From: Nitrospira sp.
GTDB lineage: Bacteria > Nitrospirota > Nitrospiria > Nitrospirales > Nitrospiraceae
Direction: 5' to 3'
Length of the DNA: 64,000 nucleotides
Assembly: GCA_005116835.1 (NCBI GenBank)
Contig: SWDM01000013.1
Coordinates: 1-64,000 of the forward strand
Shown: positions 27,238 through 34,923 of the stretch, in pieces
Layout: every line of letters begins with the position of its first letter
Position numbering within the stretch: the first letter of the stretch is position 1
The notes under the pieces: generated by a model
What the model was told of the DNA's origin: nothing
What the model saw: the letters and a program-made list of their open reading frames with translations, nothing else
Database searches by the model: none
Made by a program: the position numbers and the translations under genes

Positions 27238-29127
27238 TCACCTGGCATTCTGTTTATGAGCCATTGCTGGCCGCGGTGCGCCATCGAAGCTCGTCCCGCC
27301 GGACGCCTTTTTGTCTACCGCATCCACCTGGGTCGAGCCTTGCAGCTGATACAAGAGTCCATTGCATGCCTGCACAATCAAGGCGTAGCATCGTTCAAAT
27401 GCCTCGGGCGTCCCTCCGTAAGGATCTTGAATTTCGGTGAGGGGATTTTCTGAAAAGTGTCCCAAAAGGACAGTCTTCGTACGCGCCTCAGGAAATGATC
27501 TGAAGAGCATCTTCGTATGGATGATCTCCATAACTAGTATGAGATCGGCCTTCTCGACCATATCCTTGGAAATCACCGTTGTGAGATGAGGTCTCAAGTC
27601 GATCCCGCATTTCTTGGAGATCGTCTCGGCCAGAGGATAGGCTGGCCTTCCAGCTGTCGTGTCAAGGCCGGCAGACACAATCTTCACCGCCAAGCGGCGT
27701 TTAGCGCACTCAGTTTCTAGGTAACCGGCAGCAAACGGACTCCGGCAAATGTTGCCTTTACAAAGAACAAGCACTGTTGCGATTCGATTGCGCAACGCCC
27801 GGTTCGTCCAGAGCCGGTGAACTCTCAAGGGTAATCCGACTGCCCAGGCTGCCCGCGCAAACGCAAGACGTGCGTCGAGCACCCGCGCATAGGACGAAGA
27901 CGCAACTCGCCCAAATAGCGGGCGGAGGTACGTTCCGATTTCATGAAGGCCTGGCTTCAGATCACGAAACCGAAAAATCTCCGGCTTCGTCTTGGGATCA
28001 AACATACTGAAGAAACTCTTGAGCGTCTCGATCTTCGAAGGACTACCTGCGGGCAAACTCAACTCTTGCTCCGACTTCCAGAATCGGAGAAGCAGGTGAT
28101 CGAGATCACCGAGCCACCACCGGGACTTGACGCCGACCTGATACGGCTCGTTGCCGCCCGCAATCGCTCCGCCAGTCCCAAGCTGGTGTAAGAGCCATGG
28201 GAAATCGACGCCGGCATCGATGGCTAATTGCAGCGAGCCCCAGAATCGTCCGTTTACTTCCATAAGATAGGGCACGCCGGAATCTCGGTCTACTTTGAAC
28301 TCCACCATCGCGACACCCTGCCAGTCCGCGGACTTGATGACCCGAAGCGCATAGTCGGTCATCTGCGGCGGTAACGGGATGCTCTCGCGTAACACGCTCA
28401 CCCCACCAGAAGGGGGCCGTTCCCGGAGACGGCGATGCGCGAAGAGGGCCAGCGGCTCCCCGCTGCTGAATAGCCCGAAGACGCCTTCCCCCTCGCCGGA
28501 GATTCGTTCTTGAAGCAGCGACGGCCATTGGAGATACCAGACCTCATGATACAATCTGCGGAGATCGTGCGGATCGTGGGCATAGAGCACCGTGGTTTTC
28601 TTCCATCTCCCATCGACCTTGAGCAGCGACCTTCCAGGTTTTACTACCACCGGCCATTTCGCAACCTGGTCGATAACTCTTGATACATCCCCGTCGGGAA
28701 CAAACAGCGTTGGGGGTATTGGAATCCCCTGCTCCTTCGCCCAGGCCGTGAGCTGATACTTATCCGAAAGCTTCCGGTATTGTTTCAAGGAAGGGATAGG
28801 TAGAGTCACGGCAAGCCCAACCCGTTCTTTGTGCTCGCCGATGAGTTCTACTGCCAGATCCGTCATCGGAAAGAGAACCGTCGCGTTCAATTGCCGCGCG
28901 ATTTCAAGAAGGCAGGCCACATACTCTTCCGGATGGCTCCAGGGCGATGGATAGACGAACGATTGCGTACAATACTTCGACGTCCCGGCCAGGCTAACGG
29001 AGGTCTCCGCCCCGACATAGACAGGAACCCCTCGGTGCCCGAGCGAACGTGTGACCGCAAGAGCCGATCGCTCATTGCCATCGGTCACGATCACTCCCGG
29101 ACGATTGGAAACTGTATGTTTATTCAT
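27238..29127 (-). CDS. ATP-grasp ligase fused to low-molecular-weight protein tyrosine phosphatase
   Basis: The 629-residue protein joins two unrelated modules. Residues ~10-400 form an ATP-grasp carboxylate ligase: a Rossmann-like entry (VIVTDGNERSALAVTRSLG), WPVVVKPGRSLLK, EGEGVFGLFSSGEPLA and the metal-binding LMEVNGRFWGSLQ. Residues ~448-597 form a complete LMW-PTP: signature loop VLVLCKGNICRSP (Cys near 456, Arg six later) and general acid Asp in IQDPYGGTPEAF. LMW-PTPs such as Wzb control Wzc-type kinases, and one such kinase is encoded at 59263 in this locus; no separate Wzb gene is seen. The ATP-grasp half is a paralogue of the protein at 43816. ATG start 29127; it reads through with no frameshift. 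The fusion might couple a ligation step to kinase dephosphorylation (inference). Confidence 0.9.
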   Translation of the reverse strand: MNKHTVSNRPGVIVTDGNERSALAVTRSLGHRGVPVYVGAETSVSLAGTSKYCTQSFVYPSPWSHPEEYVACLLEIARQLNATVLFPMTDLAVELIGEHKERVGLAVTLPIPSLKQYRKLSDKYQLTAWAKEQGIPIPPTLFVPDGDVSRVIDQVAKWPVVVKPGRSLLKVDGRWKKTTVLYAHDPHDLRRLYHEVWYLQWPSLLQERISGEGEGVFGLFSSGEPLALFAHRRLRERPPSGGVSVLRESIPLPPQMTDYALRVIKSADWQGVAMVEFKVDRDSGVPYLMEVNGRFWGSLQLAIDAGVDFPWLLHQLGTGGAIAGGNEPYQVGVKSRWWLGDLDHLLLRFWKSEQELSLPAGSPSKIETLKSFFSMFDPKTKPEIFRFRDLKPGLHEIGTYLRPLFGRVASSSYARVLDARLAFARAAWAVGLPLRVHRLWTNRALRNRIATVLVLCKGNICRSPFAAGYLETECAKRRLAVKIVSAGLDTTAGRPAYPLAETISKKCGIDLRPHLTTVISKDMVEKADLILVMEIIHTKMLFRSFPEARTKTVLLGHFSENPLTEIQDPYGGTPEAFERCYALIVQACNGLLYQLQGSTQVDAVDKKASGGTSFDGAPRPAMAHKQNAR

Positions 29128-29231
29128 TCAGGATCATCTCGATACAGTGAGTACCGCGTATTACCCGGATCGGACTTAACATTCGATGCCTGCCTGCAAA
29201 CGAGCCAGGAACACCGCGCGAAGCAGGAAGA

Positions 29232-30284
29232 TTACCGCGATCGCATGTTGTTGTATCCTGCAAGATGGAAGGCAAAGAGGCTATCCGTGCACGTGATATG
29301 GTCGTGCACATTGACGCGTTTGAGCCCAAATCGATTTATCGGCGTCTGCGCCTCATACCCAAACTCTGTCGTGGTGGCAGCCTTGTAGCCTGCCGCCTGT
29401 ACCGCAGAAGCGACGTCAGCCGACCAGTCGCCGTTTGGATAACAAAAGACCGGCACTGAATTGACCCTATGTTGCGCCAGAACGTCCCGCGAATCTTCCA
29501 CCTCCTGTGCTATTTCCCCTGGTGTCAGCTTTGTGAGAATCTTGTGGCTGACTGAATGTGATCCGAAAGATACTCCGCCAGCAGACATGGCTCGCGCTTC
29601 GTCCCAATCGATCACCTGTCGTTCAACAGGCAATCCGAGCTCCAGGCCTGCAGCCCAGCCGGACAACAGCGCATCAAGCTGTTCCGGCTTAAATGTCTTG
29701 CACCGTTCGATGAGCGCGTCCACGTCCCCTCGCACTACTGCCTGGCCGAAATCTCCCAACCATGAGTACCGACTCCGGAGGGCTCCGAGACATCGCTGCT
29801 TATCGGCTTCTTCCCTCGCTGCATACTGGCGATACAACCATGCCATCTTTTCAGGCCAGAACCAGTCATCGGTACCGATAAACCCTGTCGGCAAGAATAC
29901 CGTCGCCGGCACCGCATGCTGTCGCAACAGTGGGAATGCGTACAGGTAGTTATCCAACCACCCGTCGTCGAAGGTCACCACACAATAGCGCTGCTTCGAA
30001 TCCCACCTCCGCTCATCCCACATCGAGAGCAGATCAGACATGGCGAGGATCTCAAAATGGGTTTTCAAAAATATGAGGTGCCGTTCAAACGTACTTGTCG
30101 AGACATACATTCCTGGCTGAATATAGTGGCGCGACAACTCTTCGCCGCTCACGACGCGGTGATACATCAAGATGGAGACTTTCCCCCTCAGTGCCTCGAG
30201 AAATCCCGGGGCGCAGGCGTAAGCCTCAGCGGCGGCGCGACGAACCCACTGCTTGGCCTGTCTCACCGTTTCGATGGTTCCCAT
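29232..30284 (-). CDS. polysaccharide deacetylase (NodB homology)
   Basis: The ~350-residue protein has VSILMYHRVVSGEEL near residue 40, then CVVTFDDGWLDNYLYAFPLL with the catalytic/metal Asp pair, VPATVFLPTGFIG, and SFGSHSVSHKILTKL with the H(S/T)xxH metal motif, then VFCYPNGDWS. These are the NodB motifs in order. No signal peptide; probably cytoplasmic or membrane-peripheral. I chose ATG 30284, which overlaps the preceding GT2 gene by 22 bases; the frame is open to 30308. It probably removes an N- or O-acetyl group from a sugar intermediate. Confidence 0.87.
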   Translation of the reverse strand: MGTIETVRQAKQWVRRAAAEAYACAPGFLEALRGKVSILMYHRVVSGEELSRHYIQPGMYVSTSTFERHLIFLKTHFEILAMSDLLSMWDERRWDSKQRYCVVTFDDGWLDNYLYAFPLLRQHAVPATVFLPTGFIGTDDWFWPEKMAWLYRQYAAREEADKQRCLGALRSRYSWLGDFGQAVVRGDVDALIERCKTFKPEQLDALLSGWAAGLELGLPVERQVIDWDEARAMSAGGVSFGSHSVSHKILTKLTPGEIAQEVEDSRDVLAQHRVNSVPVFCYPNGDWSADVASAVQAAGYKAATTTEFGYEAQTPINRFGLKRVNVHDHITCTDSLFAFHLAGYNNMRSR

Positions 30285-31405
30285 GCCACCAATCGCTTTC
30301 CAATCCAATACTGCACCCAGGCTTTAAAAATAGAGGCGTTGACCAACAAATAGAACGCGGGCAGTTTCACCAGCGTGAACCGTCTGAGAGCAGGGCGGAG
30401 CAAACCTCCCAGGCCGACGGCATAGAAGCCGCTCTGCATCGCCAACAGCGCGAAGTACCAGGGTGACGAAACAGCCAAAGCCGCATTGCTGATCAGCGCG
30501 CTCAGCATCGCAAAAGGAACCAACCACCGGCACAATTTATGGCTCACCAATTGCCAGGCGAAAATCGGGTACCGCACGGGATTGACCAGCACCAAGCTTC
30601 TCATGAACACAGAAATGCCGCGCAGGACGGTGCGGACCTTTCGATCGAACTCCTTCCGTTCATCAGCTATGTTCCTGTAGTACCCGATACTGTTCGGATC
30701 GGCCACGCCGCGCAGCCCCATTCGCATACAATTCAGAACCGTATTAAAATCGCTTTGAAGATCGTCCGACCATGACTGTTTGCAGACCACACTTCGAGCG
30801 GCAAAAAACGACCCACTCAAGCCGACAAGCGAGTTCACTCTGGTTTCCAGCGACCGCAGAAACATCTCATACTTCACATAGGCCCCTTCACCGCTGACCT
30901 GACCATCCTGATCGATAAAACGATCGACGCTGCTGACACAGCCTACGGTCGGATCTTGGAAGGCACGAACAATGTTGGAGATCGCATCTTTAGGAAGGAT
31001 CGTCGCCACGTCTGAAAAAACGAGAATCTCCCCTTTGGCTACCTCAACCGCCAGCTTCTGTGCTGCCTCTTTCCCTTTCCGTTTCGGCGCGCGGACTAGT
31101 CGGATCCCTCTGCCCGCATAAGATAAAACGATCGCATCTGTGTTGTCCGAGGAACAGTCTGACGCCACGAGGACTTCGAGCAGCGCAGATGGATAGGCCA
31201 ATGCGAGGGTATTTTCCAGTTTCTCAGCAATCCGTTTTTCTTCGTTATAGGCCGTAACGATATAGGTCACCGAGGGAGTGCTGTCCCCCCGAATGACATC
31301 GTAGGCTCTAAAGAAAGACAGCACCCATAGCAACACTGGGTATCCGACGTAGGAATATCCCACCAGTGCCAGCGAGAGCCAGAATGTGATCTCGAATGTA
31401 TTCAT
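30263..31405 (-). CDS. membrane glycosyltransferase, GT2 family
   Basis: The 380-residue GT-A protein has an N-terminal membrane segment, the GT2 opening PSVTYIVTAYNEEKRI, VLVASDCSSDNTD, the metal-binding region ILVFSDVATILPKDA, then two or three membrane spans at the C-terminus (residues ~275-365). This is the layout of processive or membrane-bound GT2 enzymes. A QxxRW-type motif is not obvious. It overlaps the deacetylase gene downstream. No strong ribosome-binding site is seen before ATG 31405, and palindromic repeat copy 3 lies just upstream, so it may depend on readthrough. Confidence 0.87.
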   Translation of the reverse strand: MNTFEITFWLSLALVGYSYVGYPVLLWVLSFFRAYDVIRGDSTPSVTYIVTAYNEEKRIAEKLENTLALAYPSALLEVLVASDCSSDNTDAIVLSYAGRGIRLVRAPKRKGKEAAQKLAVEVAKGEILVFSDVATILPKDAISNIVRAFQDPTVGCVSSVDRFIDQDGQVSGEGAYVKYEMFLRSLETRVNSLVGLSGSFFAARSVVCKQSWSDDLQSDFNTVLNCMRMGLRGVADPNSIGYYRNIADERKEFDRKVRTVLRGISVFMRSLVLVNPVRYPIFAWQLVSHKLCRWLVPFAMLSALISNAALAVSSPWYFALLAMQSGFYAVGLGGLLRPALRRFTLVKLPAFYLLVNASIFKAWVQYWIGKRLVAWEPSKR

Positions 31406-31440
31406 ACAATCAGTCGGCTAATCGGGATAACTTCTCTAAC

Positions 31441-31640
31441 AGGATCCTGAAAAAGGCCGCCAGCGGCGTTCTCGCTTCGCTCAGAGACTCAACGTACCGA
31501 AGCGTACGCCTCGCCTCTTCGCTCGCTGCGGCCTTGCTGGACAGCCTTTTTGAGCATCCTGCGGCTATCCCAACTTCGCTGCCAGATGGAGCATTCATTC
31601 AGCATTTTTCGTTTAATCCGAGTTTTTCCGCAGCCTGCTA
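31441..31640. repeat. palindromic dispersed repeat, copy 3 (120-bp core plus flank)
   Basis: Terminal arms: 31441-31464 (AGGATCCTGAAAAAGGCCGC...) and 31536-31560 (...CAGCCTTTTTGAGCATCCT), inverted with few mismatches. The central palindrome CTCAACGTACCGAAGCGTAC (about 31488-31507) is the reverse of the copy 2 core. The adjoining 31561-31640 (TCATTCAGCATTTTTCG, TTTTCCGCAGCCTGCTA) resembles sequence I recall next to this repeat in Nitrospira genomes. The stop codon of the aminotransferase gene (31638-31640) falls in its final bases. Confidence 0.8.
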
Positions 31641-32912
31641 ACGGGCGCTCGGAGACACCTTTCGATGAAGAACATCTTCGTGCGATCGGCAATCTTGAGC
31701 AGGTGTCTCACCTGACTCTTCAAGGTATTGGCCGACGACGGCGCAGATTCGATCGACATCCGTCTCCGTCACAAATCGGTGGAGCGGCAACGTCACGAGT
31801 CTTGCCGATAGGGCCTCGGCTCCAGGATATCGGCGCGATCCGAACATCGCGGCAATATCGGAAATTTTCGAAATCGGCGCAGGGTACAAGCCACTGATCC
31901 CCAATCCATTAATCTTTGCCGCAGCGCAGAGGGCTTCTTTCTGTTGAGCCGTTGGCATCAGCACCGGCAACCGCAGATTGAGAACCGCTTCCGATGGGTG
32001 TACGAGGAATCGTTCCGCGGCCCGAGAAAGCCTATCGAGAAAACTTCTTCTCGTCTGAACTCGACATCTGTTCGACTCAACCAGTCTGCCTCTCCATGAA
32101 GAAAGTAGCCCGACTCTGATCCCATCCATTCGGCAGACTGGAAAGTCCGAATAAAACTTGGTCTCGCCCAACCCAAGGAATGGAATCCCAGCCGGAATCC
32201 AGTAGAGTTTGGGATGGATAAGGAACGTTGCCACCACAACCTTTAACAAGTTGCCGATAATCGCCATGATCGGTTCGGATGCCAGGCTCGCGTATTCCCG
32301 CCTAACAGATTCCGCCAGACGGGCAGAGTTCGTCACAATGACGCCTCCCGACCCGGCAGACAGGTTCTTTCCCCGACCCACACTGAAAAACCCGATATCC
32401 CCCTGGGTGCCCAACCAACGCCCCTCAGACTTGCATCCCATGGCCTGAGCAGCATCTTCGATTATAAGGGCTCCCACCGGCTCGGCAATCCCCCGAATGG
32501 CGGGTATGTCGGCTGGCTGCCCCAGCAAATGCGGCACCACGATAGCAAGCGTATCGGGCCCAACAGTTTCGCGCAGACGCTGTAGATTGAGGTCTAGTGT
32601 GTGGGGATCGACATCGCACAGAACGACCTCCAGCCCTGCCTTGAGTACGGCAGAGGGGACAGAAAAACACGTATAGGCTGGGATGATGACTTGGCGCCGC
32701 GATGAGTCCGCCTTCAACCCCCTGAGAATGGTGGTCAGAGCGGCCTTCCCCGATGTCAGAAGAAACACATGTTTCACATCGAAGAAGGTCTTGATTTCCG
32801 ATTCCAGCGTCCGCTGAAACGACCCGGCACAGACCAGCCCCAGCGCTCCTGTTACAAGATCCCGAAAAGCCAGCGGGGCGGCGGTCGGCGGGAGATGGCG
32901 TTGCATTTTCAT
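31638..32912 (-). CDS. DegT/DnrJ/EryC1-type PLP-dependent aminotransferase
   Basis: The product has ~424 residues. Fold type I motifs: FLLTSGKAALTTIL (PLP phosphate pocket), VIIPAYTCFSVPSAVL, VPHLLGQPADI, IIEDAAQAMGCKS (Asp binding the pyridine N) and FFSVGRGKNLSAGSGGVIV, where Lys in GRGKNLS is the probable PLP lysine. Such enzymes transfer an amino group to a keto-sugar. Start ATG 32912 overlaps the FemAB-like gene's stop as ATGA, indicating translational coupling. The C-terminal ~20 residues (TPAQDCRSHEDVLHRKVS...) look unlike the family and end inside repeat copy 3, so the native tail may have been replaced. Confidence 0.88.
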   Translation of the reverse strand: MKMQRHLPPTAAPLAFRDLVTGALGLVCAGSFQRTLESEIKTFFDVKHVFLLTSGKAALTTILRGLKADSSRRQVIIPAYTCFSVPSAVLKAGLEVVLCDVDPHTLDLNLQRLRETVGPDTLAIVVPHLLGQPADIPAIRGIAEPVGALIIEDAAQAMGCKSEGRWLGTQGDIGFFSVGRGKNLSAGSGGVIVTNSARLAESVRREYASLASEPIMAIIGNLLKVVVATFLIHPKLYWIPAGIPFLGLGETKFYSDFPVCRMDGIRVGLLSSWRGRLVESNRCRVQTRRSFLDRLSRAAERFLVHPSEAVLNLRLPVLMPTAQQKEALCAAAKINGLGISGLYPAPISKISDIAAMFGSRRYPGAEALSARLVTLPLHRFVTETDVDRICAVVGQYLEESGETPAQDCRSHEDVLHRKVSPSAR

Positions 32913-33949
32913 GGTAGGTACTTCGATATCCGGGGACCGATCAATGTCGTGAGACTGACCGGCAACCGCTTCCACATCTCGATGGCAAGGTGATACTTCG
33001 GATTCTGTGGGTTGATCTCAGGCAAATCCGATCCTTCTTGAAGCCAATAGTACCAGTGGAGCTGAACCGGCTTTGCGCCCCATTGCGCCTTAAACTGATA
33101 GGTCTTACTGTCTGCGCTGGACCGGCCGAAATCAAACTCGCGATACCCATTCTCACAAGCAAACTTCAAGACGGTGCCGTACAGCATCATGTTCGGGGCA
33201 AACCGTGCCCACCGCCGATCCGAAGATGCCCAAGGAATCTCAAGTGTTTGCCGATGTCCGTAGAGAAAACCAGCTGCCAAGGGTGTCTCTCCGTGGTACA
33301 CGACACAGATCTTCGATTCTTTTGGAAAAGCCTGAAGAATCGCACGGAAAAACCCCTTGTCGTAGACAGGGGTTCCTAAATCCCGCATGTTTCTTGCGAA
33401 CACACCATAGAAATCATCGAGCAAATCGAGCCCTCCAAGCTTTGCGGTCAGTCCCTCTTTTTCTCCGCGGCGAATTTGACTCCGCAGCTTGGAAGGAAAG
33501 GTCTTCCAGAGGGCCTCAGTATCTTGCGGTAGCTGGAGGCGCATCGAGACCTTGTGAACCTTCGATGGCAGCCCGAGAGTCATGGGGCGCTGTTGGCGGA
33601 GCTCGATATGAGATACCAGCTGTTCCGTAGCGATGGCTGCTGCTGCAAACAACAACTCTTCCTCAAACGGTCGTGAGTCAGCCAGAATTCCGCCATAATT
33701 GAAGAACGGCACAGAAACCATGAACCGCCCAAACAGCTTGCTGGACAGCACCACCAAGGGAAGCACTCCGCGTACTTGTTTCTTGTCGTCGACCGCCATG
33801 AGATATATGGTGGAATGCCCGAAAACCTTCTCAATGACGCCTCTCCAAGCGGTGAGATGGTATCCCGTGCCTTGGGGATGGTCCAGAACGTACCGATCCC
33901 AGAGATAGGCTTCTTCCGCCCTGTCACTGTGCTCGACTCGAAGAATCAT
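32909..33949 (-). CDS. FemAB-like acyl/aminoacyltransferase, XrtA/PEP-CTERM-associated type
   Basis: The 346-residue protein has a double GNAT fold. Motifs: YHLTAWRGVIEKVFGHSTIY, VSVPFFNYGGILAD, LWKTFPSKLRSQIRRGEKEG, FLYGHRQTLEIPWASSDRR and REFDFGRSSADSKTYQFKAQ. This pattern is that of the FemAB-related family found beside XrtA exopolysaccharide genes. FemAB enzymes transfer an amino acid from aminoacyl-tRNA; for this subfamily the substrate is unknown. Start ATG 33949; upstream in-frame codons to 33991 look non-coding. Its stop overlaps the aminotransferase start. Confidence 0.87.
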   Translation of the reverse strand: MILRVEHSDRAEEAYLWDRYVLDHPQGTGYHLTAWRGVIEKVFGHSTIYLMAVDDKKQVRGVLPLVVLSSKLFGRFMVSVPFFNYGGILADSRPFEEELLFAAAAIATEQLVSHIELRQQRPMTLGLPSKVHKVSMRLQLPQDTEALWKTFPSKLRSQIRRGEKEGLTAKLGGLDLLDDFYGVFARNMRDLGTPVYDKGFFRAILQAFPKESKICVVYHGETPLAAGFLYGHRQTLEIPWASSDRRWARFAPNMMLYGTVLKFACENGYREFDFGRSSADSKTYQFKAQWGAKPVQLHWYYWLQEGSDLPEINPQNPKYHLAIEMWKRLPVSLTTLIGPRISKYLP

Positions 33950-34011
33950 AGTTCTACTACTCTGGTTAGAGCGGCGCTTACACCCATGCAAGGAACGACG
34001 TATTGCTCGAG

Positions 34012-34815
34012 TTAAATCTGTAGGGCCGCGAACTCATACCCGAGTTCATACGGTGATGAGAACCAGGTAGAGATCGGCTGTCGCCGCACAAACAGGGGGC
34101 TGGTGGTTTTCGTGTTGCTTCCCCCATAAGACGAACAGCAACACCGAAATCCCGCCTGAGCGACGAGGTCGCGGTTGGACTCCATGATTTGATGTTCACG
34201 ACCGTAGGGATAGGCAAAGAGCTGAACTTGGGCGCCGAGTTGATCTTCAAGGTCGAGGCGGGAGCCCTGAATTTCGTCTAACGCTGCAGCGCCTGCTACC
34301 ACTCCCAAATCCTGGTGAGTTCTCGTGTGGGCTCCGATCTCAAATCCCTGGGCGTGAAGAGCCCTCACTTGGTCCCAGTTCATCCAGGGAAACACCATCC
34401 CGATTTCCTGATCCCACCAAGGAACGATCTCTGAATCAATAAACCGCGTCGTCACAAAAAATGTCGCCGGCAAATTCAAGCGTGTAAGGATCGGCGCGGC
34501 GATTTCATAGTTGTCGAGATACCCATCGTCAAAGGTAATGGCCAGCATTCCCCCCACAGATCGCCCCTGCTCAAGCGCCTGCACAAACGTCGTAAGCGGG
34601 ACCACGTTAAAGTAGCGGGAGAAGAATCGGCAAAACTCTTCAAACTTTTCCGGTGTCGCTGTCAATCCATCCGTAGTCGGGAAGCGATTCACCCGATGAA
34701 ACACGACAATGAGCCCTCTGTCTGCTTCGATCATCCGATGGACACGCAGGCTGAGAAGCCCTTGACCGAGCGCCGCTTTAACCGCGCGCTTTACTCCTCC
34801 ATTTACCACTGTCAT
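34012..34815 (-). CDS. polysaccharide deacetylase (NodB homology), short
   Basis: The 267-residue protein has LIVVFHRVNRFPTTDGL, GMLAITFDDGYLDNYEIAAP with the Asp pair, LPATFFVTTRFIDSEIVPWW, FEIGAHTRTHQDLGVV (metal His motif HTxxH) and LFAYPYGREHQIM. All NodB blocks are present. ATG 34815 has AAGGAG upstream. No signal peptide. It is one of five deacetylase-like genes in the block, so the glycan is probably deacetylated at more than one site. Confidence 0.88.
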   Translation of the reverse strand: MTVVNGGVKRAVKAALGQGLLSLRVHRMIEADRGLIVVFHRVNRFPTTDGLTATPEKFEEFCRFFSRYFNVVPLTTFVQALEQGRSVGGMLAITFDDGYLDNYEIAAPILTRLNLPATFFVTTRFIDSEIVPWWDQEIGMVFPWMNWDQVRALHAQGFEIGAHTRTHQDLGVVAGAAALDEIQGSRLDLEDQLGAQVQLFAYPYGREHQIMESNRDLVAQAGFRCCCSSYGGSNTKTTSPLFVRRQPISTWFSSPYELGYEFAALQI

Positions 34816-34923
34816 TCACCAGGCTCCTTCACCAAAAGAACACCACCGGTCAAGCTCCGAACCGGGGCATTGCTAGACAGCCCCTCAACAAAACGCTTAC
34901 CACCAGGCTGAATACGGCAATCG

